In this document: piece after piece, positions 24,196 to 31,916 of the stretch | How positions within the stretch are numbered: the first letter of the stretch is position 1 | Layout of the letters: every line of letters begins with the position of its first letter | Source: Candidatus Limivivens merdigallinarum | GTDB taxonomy: Bacteria; Bacillota; Clostridia; Lachnospirales; Lachnospiraceae | Length of the DNA stretch: 34,062 nucleotides | Assembly: GCA_018713105.1 (NCBI GenBank) | Contig: DVFT01000157.1 | Coordinates: forward strand, 1-34,062 | Reading direction: 5' to 3' | Notes under the pieces: model-generated | Database searches by the model: none | What the model saw: the letters and a program-made list of their open reading frames with translations, nothing else | Told to the model about the DNA's origin: nothing | Made by a program: the position numbers and the translations under genes

Positions 24196-25014
24196 ATGGA
24201 TACCTATTCTGTCTGGAAAAAACGGATTGCCCTTCTGGCATTATTCCTCTGCGTTTATCTGGCTGGCGGCGGCATCGGCATGATCTATCCCTGTCCTTTT
24301 CTGGCTGACCGTGCCGCCGCTGAATCGGGCAACTGGGGCTTAAGCTTTCAGGAGGAAGGCGCTGCTCCCGTGGGGAACGCCTCCTCGGAAGAGCTGAGAC
24401 AATACCGGGCTGCCTATGTGGACGACACGGAAGAAAAGGTCATCTACCTCACCTTTGACTGCGGCTTTGAAAATGGAAATACAGAAGCGATCCTGGATGC
24501 CCTGAACAAACATCACGCCACAGGCACATTCTTTGTGGTAGGGCATTTTCTGGAAAGCTGCCCGGATCTCATAAGGCGCATGGCGGATGAAGGGCACATC
24601 GTCGGAAACCATACCTACCATCACCCGGATATGTCCCAGATTTCCTCTATGGAAAGCTTTGAAAAAGAGCTCTCCGATGTGGAAAGCCTCTACCGCAGCA
24701 TCACCGGAACCGAAATGAGCCGTTTCTACCGACCTCCCCAGGGGAAATACAGTACAGAGAACCTTACCATGGCAAAGGAACTGGGTTATACCACCTTTTT
24801 CTGGAGCCTCGCCTATGTAGACTGGCTGACCGACGATCAGCCAACCGCCCAAGAGGCATACGACAAGCTGCTGACGCGCATCCATCCCGGCGCCATCGTG
24901 CTGCTCCACAATACCTCCTCCACCAATGCCGCCATCCTGGATGATCTGCTGACCAAATGGGAGGAGATGGGCTATCACTTTGCCCCCTTAAGCGACCTGG
25001 CTGCGAAGCTGTAA
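24196..25014 (+). CDS. pdaA: PdaA-type polysaccharide deacetylase (spore cortex muramic delta-lactam)
   Basis: Exported or membrane-anchored enzyme of 272 residues that removes acetyl groups from N-acetylmuramic acid during cortex maturation. A hydrophobic anchor lies at about 10-30. The NodB domain (about 82-265) has TFDCGFENGNT with Asp88 as base. Its second position is Cys where most deacetylases have Asp; Bacillus PdaA, as I recall, has Asn there. The metal histidines are in NHTYHHPD (His139, His143), and RPPQG and a late LLH complete the site. It is one of two plus-strand genes and has a sporulation-type promoter. Confidence 0.88.
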   Translation: MDTYSVWKKRIALLALFLCVYLAGGGIGMIYPCPFLADRAAAESGNWGLSFQEEGAAPVGNASSEELRQYRAAYVDDTEEKVIYLTFDCGFENGNTEAILDALNKHHATGTFFVVGHFLESCPDLIRRMADEGHIVGNHTYHHPDMSQISSMESFEKELSDVESLYRSITGTEMSRFYRPPQGKYSTENLTMAKELGYTTFFWSLAYVDWLTDDQPTAQEAYDKLLTRIHPGAIVLLHNTSSTNAAILDDLLTKWEEMGYHFAPLSDLAAKL

Positions 25015-25044
25015 ATCTCCGAATACTGGCAATCTCCAAATAGC

Positions 25045-25087
25045 GGAAAAGGACGGAATGCCTGTCTCTGACATCCCGTCCTTTTCC
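25045..25087. terminator. Bidirectional hairpin between the convergent pdaA and aldo/keto reductase genes
   Basis: GGAAAAGGACGGAATG pairs with CATCCCGTCCTTTTCC across an 11-base loop, 16 bp with one mismatch. The U-rich arm serves the plus strand (CCTTTTCCTATT) and lies 30 bases after the pdaA stop. Confidence 0.65.
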
Positions 25088-25135
25088 TATTCACCGATGC
25101 AACCGTTCTTCGCACCGATGTGATCGCTTTTTATT

Positions 25136-25255
25136 CCCGCGGGCAACGAGCTAAGCGGACATGCTTGCATGTCCATTTTGCGACTGCCGCGAGGGTCAAA
25201 AGCTCCGCAGCTCTGCTGCGCTGCAAATTTAATGCCCTGTAGCTTGCTGCGGGGT
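25136..25255. repeat. Compound palindromic intergenic element reaching into the aldo/keto reductase 3' end
   Basis: Several nested palindromes lie in 120 bases. CCCGCGGGCA (25136) is partly complementary to TGCCGCGAGGG (25185). GGACATGC/GCATGTCC (25157-25174) is a perfect 8-bp repeat. GCAG/CTGC repeats lie at 25207-25224, and CCCTGTAGC/GCTGCGGGG at 25235-25254. The last hairpin lies inside the final codons of the reductase. I have a vague memory of similar dispersed elements in Lachnospiraceae. No second copy is in this window. Confidence 0.6.
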
Positions 25256-26269
25256 TTTTGACTTCAGGAAGGTCTGATAATCTTCATAGTTCTTCTGCAA
25301 AAGGGTCGGCGTATCAAGCCCGTACGGGCAGTTCTCCTTGCACTTGCCGCAGTGCAGGCAGTTCTCGATCTTTTTCATCTTTTCCTGCCATTCCGCGGTC
25401 AGCCATGCCTCCTCGGGCGCCCTTCGCAGCATCAGGCTCATTCTGGCACAGTTGTTGATCTCGATTCCCGCAGGGCAGGGCATACAGTAGCCGCAGCCTC
25501 GGCAGAAATCACCGGACAAGTCTTTCTTCTCCTGCTCGATCATCTGTTTCCGTTCCTCTGTGAGTACCGGTTCCTGCTCCTGATAGCTCAAAAATTCATC
25601 CAGCTCAGATTCCCGCTGCACTCCCCAGATCGGCTCCACCCCGTCATATTCTGCCATGAACGCATAGGCGAGCGCCGAGTCGTGGATCAGACCCCCAGCC
25701 AGACCCTTCATGGCGATAAATCCCATATTCCTCTCCTTGCACGCCGCCACCAGCTCCAGCTCTTTTTCCGAGGCAAGATAGGAAAACGGAAACTGCAGCG
25801 TCTCATAAAGACCGGACTCAATGGCATCCCACGCCACCTTCAGCCGATGGTTGGTGATCCCGATGTGGCGGATTTTCCCTTGTGCCTTTGCCGCCTCCAT
25901 CGCTTCGTAGAGACCCGAACCGTCGCCGGGCTTCGGACAGACTGCCGGATTGTGGAACTGATAGAGGTCGATATAATCCGTCCTAAGCTTTCTAAGGCTT
26001 TCCTCCAGATCCTTCCAGAATTCCTCCGCCGTTGAGGCAGCGGTCTTGGTACTGATGATCAGCCTTTCCCGAATGCAGGAAAACGCCTCTCCCAGCTTTT
26101 CCTCACTGTCTGAGTAAGCCCTTGCCGTATCAAAATAATTGATTCCGTGGTAAAACGCCTTCTGAAGCAGATAGACTGCCTCTTTCTTGGAAATCCTCTG
26201 GATGGGCAAAGCTCCGAATCCATTCTTTCCCACCACCAGATTGGTTTTTCCCAGTGTTACGCTTCTCAT
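25229..26269 (-). CDS. Aldo/keto reductase with C-terminal two-cluster ferredoxin domain
   Basis: Oxidoreductase of 346 residues. Residues about 1-240 form the aldo/keto reductase barrel, with Asp and Tyr in YFDTARAYSDSEEKLG, Lys in ISTKTAA and His in DLYQFHNP. Residues about 255-325 add two Fe-S motifs, CRGCGYCMPCPAG and CLHCGKCKENCPYG, as in the Clostridial AKR-ferredoxin fusion group. Those enzymes probably exchange electrons with ferredoxin; the substrate is unknown. The last nine residues (about TPQQATGH) are encoded by a hairpin of the palindromic element. It lies 14 bases after the phosphatase gene, in one operon. Confidence 0.9.
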   Translation of the reverse strand: MRSVTLGKTNLVVGKNGFGALPIQRISKKEAVYLLQKAFYHGINYFDTARAYSDSEEKLGEAFSCIRERLIISTKTAASTAEEFWKDLEESLRKLRTDYIDLYQFHNPAVCPKPGDGSGLYEAMEAAKAQGKIRHIGITNHRLKVAWDAIESGLYETLQFPFSYLASEKELELVAACKERNMGFIAMKGLAGGLIHDSALAYAFMAEYDGVEPIWGVQRESELDEFLSYQEQEPVLTEERKQMIEQEKKDLSGDFCRGCGYCMPCPAGIEINNCARMSLMLRRAPEEAWLTAEWQEKMKKIENCLHCGKCKENCPYGLDTPTLLQKNYEDYQTFLKSKTPQQATGH

Positions 26270-26283
26270 ATCAATTCCTCCTC

Positions 26284-27057
26284 TTAATGTCGTTGCTGCT
26301 GATCGCTGAATATCTCACAAAATCTGCCTGCAAAGGACGGTTCCTCCCCTCCTGCGTACAGATGGGAAATATCTCCGATCCGCGTCGCCCGGAAAAAAGC
26401 ACAGCCTTTCTCCCGCTCCTCTGTCACCAGCTCCGTCACCGAGGACGGCGCCATCATCAAACTGTGCCACAGCACAAAGGGAGATACGCCAAACAGATGC
26501 GCCATCAAAACACAGCTCACCCCAAAATGGCAGAAAAACGCTGCCGTACGCCTGCTCTCCCGTTCCACGCGGTAATGATCCCCTTCCCGCACATATCCAT
26601 AATTGGCAAGCCACTGGTCAAACTCCCCTGTCACCCTGGTATAGAGCTCCACCAGATCACTATGCTTTGCCACCTGGGACATTTTCCAATCCGTAGGGTG
26701 AAAATATTCCGGATGCTCCGTCCAGTAAGCCGGAACCATATCCCAGACGATCCTTTTCCGGTACCTTCCCGATTCCTTTTCCGTATTGGGAAACGCCCGG
26801 ATCAGTTCTTCCGATCCATTGATATCCACTTGGCTTGGAAACTCCTCCAGCCAGGGAAACATCACCGCGCTTCCCCCCGTCTTTTGCAGGGTATAGGCGG
26901 CGGTATCCCTGGCTCTCCCAAGGGGTGACACATAAAAGTCGTCAATCTGCATCCTGGCTGTCCTCTCCGCAAGCAGAGATGCCTCCATCCTTCCCTTGGC
27001 AGTCAGCGTATCATTCACATAGTCCGGATCTCCATGGCGGATCAACACTAATTTCAT
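26284..27057 (-). CDS. Histidine phosphatase superfamily protein
   Basis: Cytoplasmic protein of 257 residues with the phosphoglycerate mutase-like motif LIRHGDPDYVNDTLTAKG at its start. The companion arginine motif is FYVSPLGRARDTAAYT, and a later HFG (FFCHFGVSCVLMAHLFG) supplies the second catalytic His. The middle part (EEFPSQVDINGSEELIRAFPN) carries the probable proton donor. The substrate cannot be deduced; relatives act on phosphosugars, nucleotides or phosphoproteins. It overlaps the upstream Nif11-like gene by 4 bases and precedes the reductase. Confidence 0.88.
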   Translation of the reverse strand: MKLVLIRHGDPDYVNDTLTAKGRMEASLLAERTARMQIDDFYVSPLGRARDTAAYTLQKTGGSAVMFPWLEEFPSQVDINGSEELIRAFPNTEKESGRYRKRIVWDMVPAYWTEHPEYFHPTDWKMSQVAKHSDLVELYTRVTGEFDQWLANYGYVREGDHYRVERESRRTAAFFCHFGVSCVLMAHLFGVSPFVLWHSLMMAPSSVTELVTEEREKGCAFFRATRIGDISHLYAGGEEPSFAGRFCEIFSDQQQRH

Positions 27058-27365
27058 CTTCTGTCCTCTCCCATCTTCCGTTTTTCCTCCAGGCTGGAGA
27101 AAAACAATTCGTAATAGTCGTCCTCCCCTTCCAGCATCGGCGAATTCTCCCCGCCCCCGTTAGTGCTCCTTCTCATGGAGGCATAGAATTCCTCTCCCTC
27201 CTGGATCAGCTCCATCTCGTAGATGGGATAGCCGTACTCCCGGCATTTCCTGCAGAAGGCTGACAGGGGATTCTTCTCCTGTCTGGTAGCCAGAAGCTCT
27301 TGCCTCAATCCTTCATCCTCCCATGCTTTCCGTTTCAACTCGTCCAACATTTCCGCAACATTCAT
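27054..27365 (-). CDS. Small Nif11-like protein with Gly-Gly-Gly motif
   Basis: Protein of 103 residues. The first half (DELKRKAWEDEGLRQELLAT, then AFCRKCREYGYPIYEMELI) follows the Nif11 pattern: Asp-x2-Leu-Arg in helix one, and Ala-x-Phe-Cys with a Gly-Tyr turn in helix two. The second half has RSTNGGGENSP, then an acidic and aromatic tail (GEDDYYELFFSSL). Nif11 domains occur in nitrogen-fixation gene regions and as leaders of some peptide natural products. No peptide-modifying enzyme is nearby, so a leader role is not supported. It is first in an operon with the phosphatase. Confidence 0.6.
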   Translation of the reverse strand: MNVAEMLDELKRKAWEDEGLRQELLATRQEKNPLSAFCRKCREYGYPIYEMELIQEGEEFYASMRRSTNGGGENSPMLEGEDDYYELFFSSLEEKRKMGEDRR

Positions 27366-27423
27366 CTCTTATCATCACCTTCCTGCTTGGTCACAAACGC
27401 TCGTTTTCCGTTGGCTATGTTCT

Positions 27424-27452
27424 ATTATAATCAATCGTGGAGGAAATGCCAA
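27424..27452 (-). promoter_or_regulatory. Sigma-A promoter for the Nif11-like/phosphatase/reductase operon
   Basis: On the minus strand TTGGCA, 17 bases, TATAAT, an almost perfect housekeeping promoter, about 60 bases before the Nif11-like start codon. Confidence 0.7.
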
Positions 27453-27512
27453 GACGGAAGATGAAGAATCTGATCGGATAGGGAAGGATCTCTGCCCTCC
27501 GGCGTATCACGC

Positions 27513-27544
27513 AAAAAGATCAGGCAGCCTTTTCACCGCCTGAT
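27513..27544 (-). terminator. Rho-independent terminator of feoA
   Basis: On the minus strand ATCAGGCGG pairs with CTGCCTGAT (9 bp, one wobble), followed by CTTTTT. It begins six bases after the feoA stop. Confidence 0.8.
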
Positions 27545-27550
27545 ACCTTT

Positions 27551-27763
27551 TCAAACTTTAATTCTTTTCGCCGTGTCCGCGTCGATCGCGATACGAAAGT
27601 TCCCTGCTCTGACGATCACGCCTCCTGATAGCTTCTGGATCACCTTAACGGTGCTGCCTTCCTTCATGTGGCGGTCTCTCAGGAAATTCAAAACTCCCGG
27701 CAGGCCGAACATCCATTTCACGGTATAGCTTTCCCCAGCTTTTGTCTCTGACAACGCCATCAT
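27551..27763 (-). CDS. feoA: FeoA-domain protein, stand-alone
   Basis: SH3-like protein of 70 residues that in other bacteria assists the ferrous iron transporter FeoB. The pattern GESYTVKWMFGLPGVLNFLRDRHMKEGSTVKVIQK, then GGVIVRAGNFRIAIDADTAKRIKV, is the whole FeoA domain. The FLRDRHMKEG turn corresponds to the usual RLxxLGLxPG. FeoB is absent here, and the gene has its own promoter and terminator, so it is transcribed alone. Two adjacent ATG codons could both serve, with AAAGGAGGGG upstream. No Fur or DtxR box was recognised. Confidence 0.85.
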   Translation of the reverse strand: MMALSETKAGESYTVKWMFGLPGVLNFLRDRHMKEGSTVKVIQKLSGGVIVRAGNFRIAIDADTAKRIKV

Positions 27764-27806
27764 AGAATCCCCTCCTTTGACTGGGTTCCCCGTTTGTTTA
27801 CTTCAT

Positions 27807-27836
27807 ATTTTAAAAGTTCGTCTATGGGTTAGTCAA
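27807..27836 (-). promoter_or_regulatory. Sigma-A promoter for feoA
   Basis: On the minus strand TTGACT, 18 bases, TAAAAT, about 45 bases before the start codon and directly after the HelD gene. Confidence 0.6.
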
Positions 27837-27852
27837 TGGAAATTCTTTGATT

Positions 27853-29874
27853 CTAAAGCATATACACAGACAGCTCATGGAGGGCTCTTGTCGCACAGAT
27901 ATAGTTTGCCTGGCGGTAAATGGATGAGCCATTTCCCCGGGACAGCACAAAGACCTGGTCGAACTCCAGCCCTTTCGCCAGATAAAAGGTCGTCACCGTC
28001 AGCCCTTTTTTGAAGGAGGAGCTGTTCCGGTCAATGTAGTGGACGTTTAGACCCTGTTCCTTCAGGATTTTGTATGCATCTTTTGCGTCCGCTGCCGTCA
28101 TAGCAAGGACCGCCGCCGTCTCATAACCCTTTCCGGCGAAATCGATCTCCTTCACAGCCAAGGAAAGCGCCTCCTGGATATCGGATACCTTTCTCTCCTC
28201 CACCGGCTTTCCGTGACGTTCCAGAAGCTCCAGCCCCGTCACTCCCGTGATGGAAGAGGCATAATTGGCAATCTCCACAGTATTTCGGTAGCTTTTGTTG
28301 CTCACAATCTTTCGGATCTGTTTGCCGAAAATCTTTGGAAGGAAGGTCATCACATCCCGTTCCTCCTCATCCATCGTCTGCGCCCGATCTCCCAGAATCG
28401 TCATCTTACAGGAAAACATCTGCTCCAGGATCAGGTACTGAAGATAGGAATAGTCCTGCATCTCGTCGATCACTAGGTGCTTGATGTTCCGTTTGCTGTG
28501 ATTGCAGAACAGGCGGTATTTCAGATAGAGCATCGGATAGACATCCTCATAGCGAAGCTTCCGATTCTGATAGTCCGTATCCTCCAAAGGCTCATATCCC
28601 ATGCTTTCCAAAAAATTACTGTAAATCTGATACAGGTCACGGGTAAGATACATGCTGCGGCATTTCTGTTCCAGCTTTTCCCGGTCTTCCTCCGAGATCT
28701 GCCGTTTTTTCAGTGTCTCATACTCGTCTATGAAGGATTCCACCACCTCATCCATTCTGGACAAAAGAGGAATGTCCTGGAACTTAAAGTAAAAGAGATC
28801 GATGAATTTCTCCTCCGTATAGGTGATCCCTTTCCATTCAACCCTCCTGAAATCCATCAGCTCATCCTCAAGCTGTGCCAAAAATCCCTCTATCTCCCCT
28901 GCAAAAGCCGCAGACTGCTTTTCGTGATACCGTGCCTGTTCTTCCTTATCCAGAGAATTCAGCGCCCTCTCGATCTGGTCATAGGCATCCTCGATATCCT
29001 CCACCGTATCTTTCAGCTCTTTGTAGGCAAACAAATCAAAGCTCATCTCCTGGATCTGTTCTTCCCCAAGCTCTGGAAGGATATGGGAAATATAGTCTGA
29101 AAAAACGCCGTTTGGGGAAAGGATCAGCACATCGGAGGATTTCAGGTTCTTGCGGTCATGATAAAGCAGATAGGCGATCCTGTGGAGGGCGACGGAGGTC
29201 TTGCCGCTCCCTGCAGCCCCCTGAATCACCAGAATCTTGTCCTTCGTATTCCGGATGATGGCATTTTGCTCCTTCTGGATGGTACGGACAATATCCTTCA
29301 GCTGGACGTCCCCATTGTTTCCCAGCTCCTGCTTCAGGATTTCGTCATCGATCTTGATGTCGCTCTCAAATTCATAGAGCATCTTGCCTTCCCGGATCTT
29401 GTACTGCCATTTGGAGGTCACTTCTCCTGTCTGCAGCCCTCCAGGCGCTTCGTAGGAGGCTTCCCCCTTATCGTAATCATAAAAGAGACCGCTTACCGGT
29501 GCTCTCCAGTCATAGACCATGGGAAGGGCACCGAGCCTTCTGGCAAAATTTCCGATTCCGATATAAAATCGTTCTGCCTCTTCTTCCCCTTCATAGACAA
29601 AATCCACCCGCCCGAAAAACGGCGAATCCAACATCCGCTTCAGCCGGCTTCGCATCTTTTGGGTCTGCTGATTGGCGTTGACCTGATTGAAAAGCGCCTG
29701 CTGGTTGTCAAAATTTTCGTAGCCGTACTGATCCATCTCTGTATAGTTTTCCCAGTAATATTCGTGCATTCCTGCGATTTCTTTCTGTCCTTCTTCCAGA
29801 GATTCCTCCACTTCCTCAAGCCGTTTTTGAATTTCACCGGTCACCAGTGCCAAATATTCTTTTCCGTCGCTCAT
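27853..29874 (-). CDS. HelD-like RNA polymerase-associated superfamily I ATPase
   Basis: UvrD-like motor of 673 residues related to HelD, which removes stalled RNA polymerase from DNA. The N-terminal 60 residues are a charged coiled coil, the part HelD inserts into the polymerase channel. Walker A is QGAAGSGKT (about 218-226), followed by VALHRIAYLLYH. The Walker B region is HLVIDEMQDYSYLQY. Motif III is MTILGDRAQTM, and the last motifs are TTFYLAKGLEFDQVFVL and YICATRALHEL. The protein ends right after that motif, slightly shorter than typical HelD. It follows the DUF3784 gene by 8 bases. Confidence 0.88.
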   Translation of the reverse strand: MSDGKEYLALVTGEIQKRLEEVEESLEEGQKEIAGMHEYYWENYTEMDQYGYENFDNQQALFNQVNANQQTQKMRSRLKRMLDSPFFGRVDFVYEGEEEAERFYIGIGNFARRLGALPMVYDWRAPVSGLFYDYDKGEASYEAPGGLQTGEVTSKWQYKIREGKMLYEFESDIKIDDEILKQELGNNGDVQLKDIVRTIQKEQNAIIRNTKDKILVIQGAAGSGKTSVALHRIAYLLYHDRKNLKSSDVLILSPNGVFSDYISHILPELGEEQIQEMSFDLFAYKELKDTVEDIEDAYDQIERALNSLDKEEQARYHEKQSAAFAGEIEGFLAQLEDELMDFRRVEWKGITYTEEKFIDLFYFKFQDIPLLSRMDEVVESFIDEYETLKKRQISEEDREKLEQKCRSMYLTRDLYQIYSNFLESMGYEPLEDTDYQNRKLRYEDVYPMLYLKYRLFCNHSKRNIKHLVIDEMQDYSYLQYLILEQMFSCKMTILGDRAQTMDEEERDVMTFLPKIFGKQIRKIVSNKSYRNTVEIANYASSITGVTGLELLERHGKPVEERKVSDIQEALSLAVKEIDFAGKGYETAAVLAMTAADAKDAYKILKEQGLNVHYIDRNSSSFKKGLTVTTFYLAKGLEFDQVFVLSRGNGSSIYRQANYICATRALHELSVYML

Positions 29875-29882
29875 GATGTTTT

Positions 29883-30638
29883 CTATTGATTCCTTTCTTC
29901 CAAAACAGCATTTTGGATTCTCTCATAAAGTTCTTTGGTTTCCTCAGGAGTTTCCTGATTCAGGACGACCACTCCGCCCGAGGTTTGAAAGACTACATAG
30001 CTTTTGCACCTCACATACGCATACAGGATGTAATTTCCAAACTGCTCATTGGCAAAATGCCCTTCCAAAAGCCTCATGCTTCCCAGACCGCCGGTGCGTC
30101 TTCCCAAATTGAGATTTTCCTCATAGGAGATCTCCTCAATCTCATCCAGCGCAACCTCATAGTCGCCCCAATAGGAGGCTTCGATCCCGACGGAGCCTTC
30201 GTTCACCTCAATCTTGACATCCCCTGTCAGCAGCAATACTCCCGTCCCAATGCAAAATACGGCGATAATCACTGTAGTGACAATGCCAGTCCCAAGCTTT
30301 TTCTTCTTTTCCGCAGGTGTCTCCTCCGGGTGCTCCGGATTCTTGACCAGACAGACGGTGTTGCTAAGGATCAAAAGCCCGACGATGACAAGAAAAATCC
30401 CTGCCGGCACCGCCACCCCAAGCCATGCAGGGGGATCGTCCTGAAAGACAGCGCAAAGCCCCACCAAAACCGTCAGGATTCCCATTCCTGCACCCATGAC
30501 GCGGCAAAGTCTCTTTTCATTGTACCGTGCCTTCTCCTTCTTGCTGGCGGTATTGTACCCTGCAATCAGAAAGGCGCCCTTCCCCAGCAGAAATACCACA
30601 GAAAGGACAAAAAAGACTGCCGTAATCGCCCATTCCAT
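29883..30638 (-). CDS. DUF3784 membrane protein with PH-like C-terminal domain
   Basis: Membrane protein of 251 residues. Three N-terminal membrane segments (about 3-28, 48-65 and 71-97) with LLGKGAFLIAGYNTASKKEKARYNEKRLCR are typical of DUF3784. A fourth segment (about 113-133) leads to a C-terminal domain with alternating beta strands (VEVNEGSVGIEASYWGDYEVALDEI, YVVFQTSGGVVVLNQETPEETKELYERI), which looks like a bacterial PH domain. Function unknown. It is the first gene of a two-gene operon with the HelD-like ATPase. Confidence 0.8.
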   Translation of the reverse strand: MEWAITAVFFVLSVVFLLGKGAFLIAGYNTASKKEKARYNEKRLCRVMGAGMGILTVLVGLCAVFQDDPPAWLGVAVPAGIFLVIVGLLILSNTVCLVKNPEHPEETPAEKKKKLGTGIVTTVIIAVFCIGTGVLLLTGDVKIEVNEGSVGIEASYWGDYEVALDEIEEISYEENLNLGRRTGGLGSMRLLEGHFANEQFGNYILYAYVRCKSYVVFQTSGGVVVLNQETPEETKELYERIQNAVLEERNQ

Positions 30639-30674
30639 TCCTCACCCCTCCTTGATCCACTCTTCATTTTTACC

Positions 30675-30703
30675 ATCTTACCATAAACGGTTGGGTATTA
30701 CAA
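30675..30703 (-). promoter_or_regulatory. Sigma-A promoter for the DUF3784-HelD operon
   Basis: On the minus strand TTGTAA, exactly 17 bases, TAAGAT, about 37 bases before the start codon. AAGGAGGGG precedes the ATG. Confidence 0.65.
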
Positions 30704-30723
30704 CCAGGCTTTCCAACTATAAG

Positions 30724-30758
30724 AAAGCCGGGCGCCATCCATGGGGCATCCCGGCTTT
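30724..30758. terminator. Terminator of the cotJ operon
   Basis: AAAGCCGGG pairs with CCCGGCTTT (9 bp, perfect) around a 17-base loop that can itself pair (GCC/GGC). It lies 27 bases after the cotJC stop. The minus-strand U-tract (TTTCTTAT) is moderate and the plus-strand one (TTTGTTTTCC) is better. Confidence 0.7.
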
Positions 30759-30784
30759 GTTTTCCTGTTCTTGTTTGCTGGTCG

Positions 30785-31414
30785 TTATTGGTACTGAATG
30801 TTTGGCGTTACTGCCTTTTCCCGATCGAATTCCGGATTGAAATAATAATAGTTTTTGGCATCCAGTGTCTCCTTGGTCCGCTCCAGCGCTTCTCCAAAAC
30901 GCTGGAAATGGACAATTTCCCGTGCACGCAAAAACTTCAGCGGCTCCCGGATCTCGGGATCTGTGATCATTCGGAGAAGGTTGTCGTACACCGTCCGGGC
31001 TTTTTGCTCCGCAGCCAGGTTCTCTGTGAGATCCGTTATGGCGTCCCCTTTGGACTGAAACTCTTTTGCCGTGAAGGGCACCCCGCCGGCAGCCTGCGGC
31101 CAGATGCCAGCCGTGTGGTCGATATAATAGGCATCAAATCCGCCAGCCTTTGCTTCCTCGACCGTGAGATTTTTGGTGAGCTGGGCGACCATGGCACAGA
31201 TGATTTCCATATGCGCCAGCTCTTCTGTCCCGATATCCGTCAGAAGACCCCCTACTTCTTTCAACGGCATGGTATACCGCTGCGCCAGATAGCGCATGGA
31301 AGCAGAAAGCTCCCCATCCGGTCCTCCGTACTGGCTGATGATCAGCCGCGCCGTCTGGGGACAGGTTTTGGTGATTTTTACCGGATACTGCAGCCGTTTC
31401 TCATACATCCACAT
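30785..31414 (-). CDS. cotJC: Spore coat protein CotJC (manganese catalase family)
   Basis: Spore coat protein of 209 residues with the ferritin-like four-helix fold of manganese catalases. The start MWMYEKRLQYPVKI is the CotJC consensus opening. Possible metal ligands are the Glu and His of GTEELAHMEIICAMV and the Glu residues of AEQKARTVYDNLLRM and AREIVHFQRFGEALE. The ATG at 31414 is chosen because it matches the family start and has AAGGAGG nine bases upstream. It shares one base with the upstream stop (TGATG), so it is coupled to the cotJA-cotJB gene. A role in peroxide protection is inferred from the family. Confidence 0.93.
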   Translation of the reverse strand: MWMYEKRLQYPVKITKTCPQTARLIISQYGGPDGELSASMRYLAQRYTMPLKEVGGLLTDIGTEELAHMEIICAMVAQLTKNLTVEEAKAGGFDAYYIDHTAGIWPQAAGGVPFTAKEFQSKGDAITDLTENLAAEQKARTVYDNLLRMITDPEIREPLKFLRAREIVHFQRFGEALERTKETLDAKNYYYFNPEFDREKAVTPNIQYQ

Positions 31415-31884
31415 CAGACGCAACCTCCTTCCCATGGAATCGGACCACTCTGCCAGCAATAGCATTCAGACGCCGGATTGGTCTCATAGATCTCTGCCAT
31501 GCAGTCCCCGGTAAGGGGATAAAAGTTCCTGGCAAATTCCCGAAGCAGTTCTTTTCTCTTCTGGGCAGCGGTCTTTAGAAGCTCCAATCCGTTGACGTCT
31601 CTGGGATGTGTGTCCAAATACAGACGAAGGTCATCCAACACAAACGAAATTTCCTGGATCTGCCGCAGGCTGTATTCCTCCTGCTTTTTTCCCTGATTTT
31701 CCATGGCTTTCAGGATCGAGCCCTGACTGGAGGCAGACTTGTCCGCCCCGCCAGTCTCCGTCACATAGAACGGCTTGTCTAAATCTGGGAAAATCGTCCC
31801 GCGGCAAAAAGCCTTGTCCGGCTCATAAATCTGTCCCCAGTGCTGAATAGGCACAGAGGCGATTGCCAACTCTTCCTGGTTCAT
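31414..31884 (-). CDS. cotJB: Fused CotJA-CotJB spore coat protein
   Basis: Protein of 156 residues that joins two families usually encoded separately. Residues about 7-40 (LAIASVPIQHWGQIYEPDKA, then GTIFPDLDKPFY) match CotJA. Residues about 73-150 (LRQIQEISFVLDDLRLYLDTHP, then ELLREFARNFYPLT) match CotJB. A Gly/Ser/Lys-rich linker (about 43-70) connects them. The ATG at 31884 has AAAGGGGG seven bases upstream, so the longer frame to 31962 is rejected. CotJA and CotJB form a coat complex with CotJC in Bacillus. Confidence 0.85.
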   Translation of the reverse strand: MNQEELAIASVPIQHWGQIYEPDKAFCRGTIFPDLDKPFYVTETGGADKSASSQGSILKAMENQGKKQEEYSLRQIQEISFVLDDLRLYLDTHPRDVNGLELLKTAAQKRKELLREFARNFYPLTGDCMAEIYETNPASECYCWQSGPIPWEGGCV

Positions 31885-31916
31885 AAAAAAACCCCCTTTC
31901 AAACTTGGTTCCGCAG

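Noticed and set aside
25100-25135. Direct repeat CACCGATG in the gap after pdaA
   Set aside because: Only 8 bases, two copies, no flanking structure; probably chance.
27054-27365. The Nif11-like protein as a lantibiotic or other RiPP precursor
   Set aside because: No modifying enzyme, protease or exporter lies within the operon; the tail lacks Cys and Ser/Thr-rich core features.
30788-31462. Plus-strand frame of 224 residues
   Set aside because: It is a shadow of cotJC; no family features.
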